From DATBIS01 sp036556805 (lineage in GTDB: Bacteria > Actinomycetota > UBA4738 > HRBIN12): a DNA stretch of 16,361 bases. The stretch lies in contig DATBIS010000138.1 in the NCBI GenBank assembly GCA_036556805.1, positions 1-16,361 of the forward strand. The letters are read 5' to 3'. The notes under the pieces were generated by a model, which was not told the DNA's origin, did no database searches, and saw only the letters and a program-made list of their open reading frames with translations. Shown here piece by piece: positions 6,073-13,184 of this stretch. The first letter of the stretch is position 1. The number at the start of each line of letters is the position of its first letter. Made by a program: the position numbers and the translations under genes.

Positions 6073-6095
6073 CACCCGAGAGAAAGGATCCGGCC

Positions 6096-7067
6096 ATGAA
6101 GGCGATCGCGCAGGACGACTTCGGCCCCGCCGACGTGCTCCAGTTCCGAGACGTGCCGGAACCCGAGATGGGGGAGACCGAGGTGCTCCTGAGCGTGCGC
6201 GCGGCTGGGTGCGGCCCCGACGTGTGGCACCTCATGACCGGCATGCCGTACATGGCCCGGCTGATGCCGGGCTTCCACAAGCTGAACGTCGGCGTGCGGG
6301 GGAGGGACGTCGCCGGCGTCGTCGAGGCGGTCGGCGCGAAGATCACGAGGCTGCGGGCCGGCGACGAGGTGATGGGCGTCGTCGAGGGCTCGTTCGCCGA
6401 GCGCGCGGTCGGGAATCCCGACAAGCTCGTCGTGAAGCCGTCGCGGCTGACGTTCGAACAGGCCGCGGCCCTACCGATCTCAGGACTCACGGCGCTGCAG
6501 GCGATCCGCGACGTCGCGAAGGTGCGGCCGGGGCAGCGAGTGCTGGTCGTCGGCGCGGCCGGCGGCGTCGGTACGCTCACGATCCAGGTCGCGAAGGCGT
6601 ACGGCGCCCACGCGACGGGCGTGTGCAGCACCTCGAAGATCGACCTGGTGCGGTCGATCGGCGCGGACGACGCGATCGACTACACACGTGAGGACTTCAT
6701 GGATCGCGGCGAGCGGTGGGACGTGATCGTGGACACCGCGGGCCGGCGACCGCTTCGGCACCTGCGCAAGGCGCTCACCCCGAAGGGAACGCTCGTGATC
6801 GTCGGCGGCGACGGCGGCGGCAGATGGACCGGCGGCTTCCTCCGCGGAGCGCTTCGTGCGCCGTTGTTCTCGCTGTTCGTCGGCCAGCGCCTGCGCGGGC
6901 TCGTCGCGACGGAGCCGAAGGAGGACCTCGAGTCGCTCCGCGAGCTCGTGGAAGGCGGAAAGGTGACGCCGGTGATCGACCGGACGTATCCGCTGATCGA
7001 GGCCCCCGACGCGGTGCGGTATCTCGCGGAGGGTCACGCGGCCGGCAAGATCGTCGTCACGATCTGA
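6096..7067 (+). CDS. Zinc-less MDR NAD(P)-dependent oxidoreductase (quinone-reductase-like)
   Basis: The 323-residue product is a medium-chain dehydrogenase/reductase. It has the GroES-like N-terminal fold (MKAIAQDDFGPADVLQFRDVP), the GRDVAGVVEAVGAKITRLRAGDEV segment, ALPISGLTALQAI, and the Rossmann motif VLVVGAAGGVG (149-159) of the zeta-crystallin/quinone oxidoreductase branch. It ends in AGKIVVTI. The zinc ligands of alcohol dehydrogenases are missing, so it more likely reduces quinones, enones or similar electrophiles with NADPH in the cytoplasm. AAAGGA (6083-6088) lies seven bases before the ATG. It is divergent from tetR and shares its operator, so it is probably induced together with the antiporter. 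The exact substrate is unknown. Confidence 0.9.
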   Translation: MKAIAQDDFGPADVLQFRDVPEPEMGETEVLLSVRAAGCGPDVWHLMTGMPYMARLMPGFHKLNVGVRGRDVAGVVEAVGAKITRLRAGDEVMGVVEGSFAERAVGNPDKLVVKPSRLTFEQAAALPISGLTALQAIRDVAKVRPGQRVLVVGAAGGVGTLTIQVAKAYGAHATGVCSTSKIDLVRSIGADDAIDYTREDFMDRGERWDVIVDTAGRRPLRHLRKALTPKGTLVIVGGDGGGRWTGGFLRGALRAPLFSLFVGQRLRGLVATEPKEDLESLRELVEGGKVTPVIDRTYPLIEAPDAVRYLAEGHAAGKIVVTI

Positions 7068-7103
7068 CGGAGCTCCGGCCGGGCTCCTTGCCGCCGCCGA
7101 TCT

Positions 7104-7123
7104 GGGGTCGCATCCTGGACCCC
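7104..7123 (+). other. Short hairpin just upstream of the phosphoesterase start
   Basis: GGGGTC (7104-7109) and GACCCC (7118-7123) form a perfect 6-bp stem with an 8-base loop, ending 3 nt before ATG 7127, where a ribosome site would normally be. No good Shine-Dalgarno is present. It might dampen translation, but GC-rich DNA gives such hairpins by chance. Confidence 0.3.
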
Positions 7124-7126
7124 GCC

Positions 7127-8575
7127 ATGACCCAGACCCTCCCGACCGAGCGCCGGCGTCGCCGCCCGTGGCTGCTGCGTCGCTCGCTCCCGCTCCTGCT
7201 CGCGTCGCTCGTGCTCGTCGTGGCGTTCACAAGCGAGGCGACGTCGCCGCTGCAAGCGGGCTATCCGGTTGCCGTCGAGCCAGAGGGCATCTTCAAGCTC
7301 GACCACCTCATCTTCCTGGTGATGGAGAACCGGTCGTTCGACCATTACTTCGGGACGTATCCCGGCGCGGCGGGAATCCCGATGAAGAACGGGAAGCCGA
7401 TTTCGTGCGTGCCCGACCCCGACACCGGGAAGTGCGTGTACCCCTACCACGACCCCAGCCTGGTGAACGACGGCGGCCCGCACGGTCAGCAGCACACCGC
7501 GATCGACGTGAACGGCGGCAAGATGAACGGCTTCCTCCGCACGTATCGAGCGGCGAAGCCGTTCTGCGAACGCTTCCAGAGCCAGAGCTGCACGCAGGTG
7601 CCCGCGGGGCCGAACGGCCAGCCGAGCGTGATGGGCTACCACGATCGGCGCGAGATCCCGAATTACTGGGCGTACGCCGACCACTTCGTGCTGCAGGACC
7701 ACCTGTTCGCGGCCGGCGACTCGTGGACGCTTCCCGCGCACCTGTTCATCGTGTCGGCGTGGTCGGCGAAGTGCACCAATCCGTACGACCCGATGAGCTG
7801 CCGTTCGAACATGCGCCTGAAGAACGGCGTGGAGGTCCAGGGTGAGGGCAAGCCCGTCTACGCCTGGACCGACATCACCTATCTGCTGCATCGCGCGGGC
7901 GTGAGCTGGCGTTACTACGTGGACCCGAATACCTGCCTCGACGCGTGCCACCGCCCGGCGAGGCACGACGGCACCGTGCTCTCGCAGAACCCGCTGCCGG
8001 GGTTCACGACCGTGCACCAGAACGACCAGCTCGGCAACATTCAGCCTCGCGCGAGCTACTTCGAGGCGGCCGCGGCCGGCACGCTGCCGTCGGTGGCGTG
8101 GATCGTGCCCGGCATGGGATACAGCGAGCACCCGCCCGACTCGATCGCGCGCGGTCAGGAATTCGTCACGAGCGTCGTGAACGCGGCGATGCAGGGGCCC
8201 GACTGGGAGAGCACCGCGATCTTCGTGACCTGGGACGACTGGGGCGGCTTCTACGATCACCTCGCGCCGCCTCGCGTCGACCAGAACGGCTACGGGATCC
8301 GGGTCCCGGGTCTGCTCATCAGCCCGTACGCGAGGAGCGGCCTCGTCGACCACCAGGTCCTCTCGTTCGACGCGTATCTGAAGCTGATCGAGGACCGGTT
8401 CCTCGGCGGGCAGCGCCTCGATCCCGCCACCGACGGCCGGCCGGACTCGAGGCCGACGGTCCGCGAGGACCTCGACATCCTCGGCGACTTGAGCCTCGAG
8501 TTCGACTTCGACCAGCCGCCGATCCCGCCCCTGATCCTGCCGCTGGACCCGTACCCCAGCGGCGGAGGCGGTTGA
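7127..8575 (+). CDS. Exported phosphoesterase, phospholipase C / acid phosphatase family (PF04185)
   Basis: The 482-residue product begins with a basic region (RRRRRPWLLRR) and a hydrophobic segment (about 21-36), a Tat/Sec-like signal or anchor. The mature part carries the family signature LIFLVMENRSFDHYFG (Glu67, Asn68, Asp72, His73), the SEHPPDS motif (His335) and TWDDWGGFYDH (Asp370, Asp371). These together hold the metals and active site in the alkaline-phosphatase-like fold. Members hydrolyse phospholipid head groups or phosphomonoesters outside the cell. Eight cysteines fall in four short-range pairs (SCVPDPDTGKC, PFCERFQSQSC, KCTNPYDPMSC, NTCLDAC), suggesting local disulfides. The stop is followed directly by the TTG of the next gene. 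The ATG at 7127 is chosen because the signal sequence follows; the upstream open frame overlaps the MDR gene. Substrate is not determined. Confidence 0.88.
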   Translation: MTQTLPTERRRRRPWLLRRSLPLLLASLVLVVAFTSEATSPLQAGYPVAVEPEGIFKLDHLIFLVMENRSFDHYFGTYPGAAGIPMKNGKPISCVPDPDTGKCVYPYHDPSLVNDGGPHGQQHTAIDVNGGKMNGFLRTYRAAKPFCERFQSQSCTQVPAGPNGQPSVMGYHDRREIPNYWAYADHFVLQDHLFAAGDSWTLPAHLFIVSAWSAKCTNPYDPMSCRSNMRLKNGVEVQGEGKPVYAWTDITYLLHRAGVSWRYYVDPNTCLDACHRPARHDGTVLSQNPLPGFTTVHQNDQLGNIQPRASYFEAAAAGTLPSVAWIVPGMGYSEHPPDSIARGQEFVTSVVNAAMQGPDWESTAIFVTWDDWGGFYDHLAPPRVDQNGYGIRVPGLLISPYARSGLVDHQVLSFDAYLKLIEDRFLGGQRLDPATDGRPDSRPTVREDLDILGDLSLEFDFDQPPIPPLILPLDPYPSGGGG

Positions 8576-10252
8576 TTGACGCGGATCCGCCGGGCCATCG
8601 AGTGGATCCGCGGGCTGCCGAGGTGGGCGCAGGGGCTCCTCGCGTTCATCGCGTATCTGCTCGTCTCGATCGTGCTGTTCGGCCTGCCGGTGCTCGCGAA
8701 CATGAGCGAGGTGTGGGCGGGCGTCGGCACGAACGACGCGAAGGTGTTCGCATGGGACCTCGCGTGGTGGCCGCACGCGATCTCGAACCATCTCAACCCC
8801 ATCTTCACCACCGAGCTGTTCGCGCCCACCGGGCGCAACCTCATGTGGATCACGAGCATGCCGGGGCCGAGCGTGCTCGTGTGGCCGATCACCACGATCT
8901 TCGGACCGGTCGTGTCCTCGAACGTGCTCACGCTCGTCGGCGCGCCGCTCGCAGCGTGGGGCGGCTACCTCGTCGGGCGACGACTGTCGCCCAGGTTCTG
9001 GCCGGCGTTCGCCTGCGGGCTGATCTTCGGCTTCTCGACCTACGAGACGGTCGCGACGCGCGGGCACCTGAACCTGTCGCTCGTCGTGGCCGTGCCGCTC
9101 GCGGTCTACCTCGTGCTGCGACGTGCCGACGGGAGCCTCTCGTTCGTGTGGTTCGTGGTGCTGCTCGCGCTCGACCTCGCGTTCGAGTTCCTCACATCGA
9201 CCGAGGTGTTCGCGTCGATGTCGGTGTTCGCGGTGCTCGTGATGCTCGTGGCGCTGCTCGTCCTGCACGGTCGTCGACGGAAGGTCCTGCTGCTCGGGGC
9301 CCAGATCGCGGGGGCGTACGCGCTCGCCGCAGCCCTGCTCACCCCGTTCCTCGTCTACGCGTTCCGTGACGTGCCGGGCGCCCCGCTGAAGGACACGGTG
9401 GCGGCATCCTCCGATCTCCTCGGCTTCGTGATGCCCCGATCGACGATCCTGTTCGGCCACGATCTCTTCACGAGCACAACCTCGAGGTTCACGGCGAGGT
9501 TCGCCGAGGACGGCACCTACGTGGGGATCCCGCTGCTCGTGGTGGTGCTCGCGTTCGCGGTCACTCGCCGGCGCGACCGGGTGGCCCACGTGCTCGTGCC
9601 GTCGTTCCTGCTGATCGAGGTCGCCGCGCTCGGGCCGACGCTGCACGTCGGGGGGGAAACGTCGATCACGATGCCGTGGGCCGTCGCGCAGCACGCGCCG
9701 CTCCTCGAGAGCGCGCTGCCGGTGCGGTTCACGCTGTACGCGTGGCTCGCGCTCGCGGCGATCGTCGCGCGCTGGCTCGGGAGCGGCGTCGGGTTGCCCT
9801 GGCTCGCGTGGGGGCTCGTCGGGCTCGGCACCGTGTTCCTCATCCCGAACGTCACGAGCGAGTGGCACCCGGACGTGTACCTGCCCGAATTCTTCGCCGA
9901 GGGGACCTACCGCGACTACCTCGAGCCCGGCGAGATCGTCGTGCTGCTCCCGGTGGACGAGGGGATGTACTGGCAGGCGGAAACCGACCTGTACTTCTCG
10001 CTCGCGACCGCGAAGCGGCTGGGGGCGATCCCGCCCGGGTACGCGTACTGGGAGGTCGCGAAACGGCTGCGAGCCGGGACGATCGGCGAGCGGCAGATCC
10101 CCGACCTGCGCGCGTTCCTCGCCGCACATCGCGTCGGGGCGATCGTCGTGGACGAGAGCCAGGCCGGAGTCTGGCAGCCGCAGCTCGCGCCGCTCGGCAT
10201 CACCCCTCGATGGGTCGGCGACGTCCTGCTGTACGACGTGCAGGCGGCGTGA
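8576..10252 (+). CDS. Polytopic GT-C-like membrane protein, putative glycosyltransferase
   Basis: The 558-residue product has about ten to twelve TM helices in the first 430 residues and a soluble, probably external, C-terminal domain (about 430-558). The first large loop contains GTNDAKVFAWDLAWWPHAI and, further on, an HLNPIFTTELFAPTGRNL stretch. This 'D in the first loop, then N-P-(L/I)-F, then P-x-G' arrangement recurs in GT-C fold proteins that use polyprenyl-phosphate sugars, so a sugar-transfer role is plausible but not proven. The TTG start abuts the preceding stop, and GGAGG (8564-8568) is seven bases upstream. The gene lies between a phosphoesterase and a secreted propeller with 0 and 4 nt gaps, so the three are surely co-transcribed. 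Confidence 0.7.
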   Translation: MTRIRRAIEWIRGLPRWAQGLLAFIAYLLVSIVLFGLPVLANMSEVWAGVGTNDAKVFAWDLAWWPHAISNHLNPIFTTELFAPTGRNLMWITSMPGPSVLVWPITTIFGPVVSSNVLTLVGAPLAAWGGYLVGRRLSPRFWPAFACGLIFGFSTYETVATRGHLNLSLVVAVPLAVYLVLRRADGSLSFVWFVVLLALDLAFEFLTSTEVFASMSVFAVLVMLVALLVLHGRRRKVLLLGAQIAGAYALAAALLTPFLVYAFRDVPGAPLKDTVAASSDLLGFVMPRSTILFGHDLFTSTTSRFTARFAEDGTYVGIPLLVVVLAFAVTRRRDRVAHVLVPSFLLIEVAALGPTLHVGGETSITMPWAVAQHAPLLESALPVRFTLYAWLALAAIVARWLGSGVGLPWLAWGLVGLGTVFLIPNVTSEWHPDVYLPEFFAEGTYRDYLEPGEIVVLLPVDEGMYWQAETDLYFSLATAKRLGAIPPGYAYWEVAKRLRAGTIGERQIPDLRAFLAAHRVGAIVVDESQAGVWQPQLAPLGITPRWVGDVLLYDVQAA

Positions 10253-10256
10253 GAGC

Positions 10257-11387
10257 GTGCGACGAGGGCTCTTCCTCGCGCTGGTGGCGCTGGTGTTCGT
10301 GGCCGGCGTGGTGGCGATCCGGTTCGGCGGCGACGACACCCAGGGGTCGGCCTCGTGCGAGCGCGGATGGGTGACGGTTCGCCCGCCCCGAGGCGACATC
10401 GTCCCGCGGAGCGCCGACGTCGCCGGCGGCTCGGGCTGGATCGTCGGCATGTCGTTCGTGGGCGGGCACGGACGGACGTTCTCGGCGCGCCCCGAAGGAG
10501 CGGGCTGGGCCGCCGTGGACACGCCGAACGCCGGACCCTCCTACAACGTGCTCGAGGACGTGTCGATCGTGAGCGCCGACGAAGCGTGGGCGGTGGGCGC
10601 GTCGTTCGACCGGCGGAAGATCGGCCGTGCGCTCACGGAGCGATGGAACGGCACGGCGTGGGAGGTCGTCGCGCTCCCCGACACGGGGCTCGGTGACGCG
10701 TCTCTCCTCGGCGTCGCCGCGGACGCGAGCGGCGCATGGGCGGTCGGCTCCGCCGCCACGCGAGACGGCGAGCGCCCGCTGATCCTGCGATGGGACGGCG
10801 ACGCCTGGGCCGAGGTCCGCGCCGAACGTGCGGGCCCGAACACGGAGCTCAACGACGTGGCGCTCGCCGGCGACGGCGGCGCCTGGGCCGTGGGCGCGAC
10901 GGTCCACGAATCGGGTGCGCGGTCGCCGCTCGTCGAACGTTGGGACGGGGAGCGGTGGAGCCTCGTGCCCATTGCTGCGGAGAGCGGCTACCTGTCCGCG
11001 ATCACCGTTGCCGGCCCCGACCAGGGATGGGCCGTTGGCGCGGCCTTCGGGCCGGCCGGGATCCGCCCGCTCGCGCTGCGCTGGAACGGCACGGTGTGGA
11101 GTCCCGCGCCCATTGAGTACCCGGGCGCCTCGTCGGCGTTCGTGGCGGTCGACGCCTCGGAGCCGGACGACGCGTGGGCCGTCGGGTGGGTCGGCGACGA
11201 GGACCGGCGTCCCCTCGTCGAGCACTGGGACGGCTCGGCCTGGCAGATCGTCGACCCGCCCGAGAGCGCCACGCTCACGACGGTGGTCGTGGGCGACGGC
11301 GCGGTCTGGATCGCGGGGCGCCGTTCGACCCCGGAGGGCCTGGAGCCACCGCTGCTCGCGCGCCGCTGCGGCTCAGGTGACGGTTGA
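10257..11387 (+). CDS. Exported seven-bladed WAVG-repeat beta-propeller
   Basis: The 376-residue product has a signal or anchor helix (about 4-22) followed by repeats of roughly 45-50 residues. Each begins near (A/G)WAVG and contains RW(N/D)G.(A/R)W about 20 residues later, as in RALTERWNGTAWEVV. Six clear repeats start near WIVG (about 56), WAVG (four to five times) and VWIAG near the end. The N-terminal GWVTVRPP strand supplies the missing strand of the last repeat, giving a seven-bladed propeller closed by a 'velcro' strand. The protein has only two cysteines, Cys34 just before the first strand and Cys371 just after the last, well placed to lock the ring. It probably serves binding or scaffolding. 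It starts with GTG 4 nt after the preceding stop, and its end overlaps the convergent phosphoesterase by 15 bases. Confidence 0.75.
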   Translation: MRRGLFLALVALVFVAGVVAIRFGGDDTQGSASCERGWVTVRPPRGDIVPRSADVAGGSGWIVGMSFVGGHGRTFSARPEGAGWAAVDTPNAGPSYNVLEDVSIVSADEAWAVGASFDRRKIGRALTERWNGTAWEVVALPDTGLGDASLLGVAADASGAWAVGSAATRDGERPLILRWDGDAWAEVRAERAGPNTELNDVALAGDGGAWAVGATVHESGARSPLVERWDGERWSLVPIAAESGYLSAITVAGPDQGWAVGAAFGPAGIRPLALRWNGTVWSPAPIEYPGASSAFVAVDASEPDDAWAVGWVGDEDRRPLVEHWDGSAWQIVDPPESATLTTVVVGDGAVWIAGRRSTPEGLEPPLLARRCGSGDG

Positions 11388-12686
11388 GCAGTCCCGCTGC
11401 TGCAGGATCAGCGGCGGGGTCGGCGTCCCGTCGAAGTCCAGCAGGTCGAGCATGTCGTCGGCCTCCGCGTCGCGCGCGGTGAGCGGCGGCAGATCGAAGA
11501 TCGTCTCGATCATCTTCATCACCGAGCCGAACTCCAGCTCCGTGTGGTCGATGAAGCCCGGCTTCGCGAAGGGCGAGATCACGATCGTGGGAACCCGTGG
11601 CCCGAGCCCGTACTCGTCGACGTGCGGCGGGGGCACGTGGTCGTAGAAGCCGCCGAAGTCGTCCCACGTGAGCACGACGACGGTCGAGCCCCACGCGTCG
11701 CTCTGCATGAGCGCGTTCAAGAACTCGACGGTCCAGTTCTCCCCGGCGCACATGCTCCGCGGCGGGTGATCCGAAAGCACGAGCGGTGGCGTGAGCCACG
11801 ACACCGCCGGCAGCGTCCCCGCGTCGAGGTCCCGCAGGAACTGCTCGGCCGAGACGACGTTCTTCCACATGGGGCCGAACCGGACGTGCGGCACCATCCG
11901 CAGCGGCTGCACCCATTGGTTGCGCCCGCGGTACTCGCGCCAGGTCAGGCCCGCGGCCTCGAGCAGGTCGGGAAGCACGCGAACGTCGGTGCAGGGCCAC
12001 CGCTCGGTCCAGTAGCGCTGCACGCCCTCGATGTCGGCGTTCGCCTCGAGATCCATGACGGTCTCGCGCTCGGCCGCGGTGAGATGCGCGAACGACCACG
12101 CGAGCTCCTCGGGGTCGTCGCAGTACTCGCGCGGGAGCCCTGAGCCGAACTGTCCCGGACGCTCGTGGTCGACGAGCCGGTCCGACTGCGACGCGAACGT
12201 CCACAGGTGCTCGATGCCGGTCGGACCGTAGATCGAGGTGAAGAAGTGGTCGGCGAGCGCGTAGTGCGACGCGTACGCCCAGTAGTTCGGGATCTGCGAG
12301 GGGCGGTACTGCACGTACGAGGCGCGCTCGAAGCAGTTCATCTTGCCGCCGTTGATGACGGTGATCCCGGCGGCGAAGCTGTGGTCGCCGTCGGGCGCCC
12401 GGTCGGGCGAGCGCTTGAGGGGCACCACCTTTCCGTCGCACGTCACGCCGGTCGTCGCGCCGTCGGCGCCGGGGAACCTCCCGAACATGTGGTCGAAGGT
12501 CCGGTTCTCCTTGATGAGGAAGACCACGTGCTCGACGTTCGCGCGCGCGGCGGCGACGAGAGCCTCGTGCGAGGGCGCCGCCGGCGCGAGCAGCGCGCGC
12601 ACGAGCGTCGGTTCGTCGCCGGGCATGCCCGCGAGCATCGCGAGCGCGGCGGCGGCCGCGACGATCGCGACGCGCGTTCTTTTCAC
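11373..12686 (-). CDS. Second exported phosphoesterase, phospholipase C / acid phosphatase family (PF04185)
   Basis: The 437-residue product has a Sec-type signal peptide (MKRTR, then an Ala-rich core to about residue 20). The same signature motifs as the gene at 7127 appear: VVFLIKENRTFDHMFG (Glu60, Asn61, Asp65, His66), SDHPPRS (His307) and TWDDFGGFYDH (Asp342, Asp343). It is shorter, lacks the cysteine-pair insertions of its neighbour and has six widely spaced cysteines, so the two are distant paralogues rather than a recent duplication. The GTG start at 12686 is chosen for the signal peptide; the ribosome site is weak and lies next to a strong hairpin. It follows the cupin gene on the same strand after 31 bases, so the two probably share a transcript. 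Function: extracellular phosphoester hydrolysis; substrate unknown. Confidence 0.88.
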   Translation of the reverse strand: MKRTRVAIVAAAAALAMLAGMPGDEPTLVRALLAPAAPSHEALVAAARANVEHVVFLIKENRTFDHMFGRFPGADGATTGVTCDGKVVPLKRSPDRAPDGDHSFAAGITVINGGKMNCFERASYVQYRPSQIPNYWAYASHYALADHFFTSIYGPTGIEHLWTFASQSDRLVDHERPGQFGSGLPREYCDDPEELAWSFAHLTAAERETVMDLEANADIEGVQRYWTERWPCTDVRVLPDLLEAAGLTWREYRGRNQWVQPLRMVPHVRFGPMWKNVVSAEQFLRDLDAGTLPAVSWLTPPLVLSDHPPRSMCAGENWTVEFLNALMQSDAWGSTVVVLTWDDFGGFYDHVPPPHVDEYGLGPRVPTIVISPFAKPGFIDHTELEFGSVMKMIETIFDLPPLTARDAEADDMLDLLDFDGTPTPPLILQQRDCSTVT

Positions 12687-12691
12687 GTCGC

Positions 12692-12718
12692 GGATCCGGC
12701 GGCCATGGCCGCCGATCC
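12692..12718 (-). other. Strong 12-bp hairpin between cupin and phosphoesterase genes
   Basis: GGATC (12692-12696) pairs with GATCC (12714-12718), and GGCGGCC (12698-12704) pairs with GGCCGCC (12707-12713), with one bulged C. The hairpin begins at the cupin stop codon and ends about 5 nt from the GTG of the phosphoesterase. With no T run it could be a U-less terminator, a processing site, or a structure that limits translation of the second gene. Confidence 0.6.
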
Positions 12719-13116
12719 TATCCCGCGGGGAAGGACGAAGCCGGTCCCTCCACGTTCACCGTGGACTCGCCTGTCCCAGAGCGGACGACGATGATGTCGG
12801 CCGGTTCGTCCGCGGGGTTGCCCTCTCGATGGACGGCGCCCCTCGGCACACGGATGAAGTCGCCGGGCGCCGCGTCCACCATGAGGGATCCACCCGGCCC
12901 GAACTCCATCCTCAGGGCGCCGGTGAGGACGTAGATCACCGACTCGTGGTCGCCGTGGTGATGCCAGCCGGAGACCATCCCTGGGTCTGTGCGGGCGAGA
13001 CCCGCCCAGACCTGGTCGGTCGCGAACGCCTCCTCGCGCTGCATGCCCGGCGTCGGCGGCCCCGGCCTCCGCTCGCCGGGCGTGACGACCACGATACGGT
13101 CGATGGGCTGGTCCAT
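12718..13116 (-). CDS. Small single-domain cupin protein
   Basis: The 132-residue product is one Cupin_2 barrel. Motif 1 is GWHHHGDHESVIYVLTG (His52, His54, Glu58 as likely metal ligands) and motif 2 is PGDFIRVPRGAVHRE (84-98, His96). All four ligands are present, so a metal-binding cupin is expected. Such small cupins are dioxygenases, isomerases or ligand sensors, and the sequence does not decide which. No signal peptide is seen, so it is cytoplasmic. ATG 13116 is preceded by AGGAAAGG; the open frame further upstream runs through the divergent promoter region. It heads a probable two-gene transcript with the phosphoesterase at 11373-12686 and is divergent from the pseudokinase-PASTA gene. 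Confidence 0.85.
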   Translation of the reverse strand: MDQPIDRIVVVTPGERRPGPPTPGMQREEAFATDQVWAGLARTDPGMVSGWHHHGDHESVIYVLTGALRMEFGPGGSLMVDAAPGDFIRVPRGAVHREGNPADEPADIIVVRSGTGESTVNVEGPASSFPAG

Positions 13117-13184
13117 TGGGGTGGCCTTTCCTCGAATCGGCGCTTCGGTGGAGAATAGGGGGTCCGCAGGAGGGAAGTTCGTTC
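13117..13184. promoter_or_regulatory. Divergent intergenic promoter region, cupin and pseudokinase-PASTA genes
   Basis: This 68-base gap must hold promoters for both directions unless transcription enters from further away. GAGAAT (13151-13156) on the plus strand and TATTCT (13152-13157) on the minus strand are overlapping weak -10 candidates; no convincing -35 is seen. AGGAGGG (13168-13174) is the ribosome site of the rightward gene. Weak evidence throughout. Confidence 0.3.

Noticed and set aside
5995..6075. 27-codon N-terminal extension of TetR
   Set aside because: It translates the operator palindromes (VYAVHLSRYARCTAYT) and lacks family similarity; ATG 5994 has its own AAGGGAG.
7034..10522. 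1162-codon open frame on the minus strand
   Set aside because: It is antisense to the phosphoesterase, GT-C-like and propeller genes, all with clear domains. Its product is a His/Arg/Glu/Pro-rich string typical of GC-rich shadow frames.
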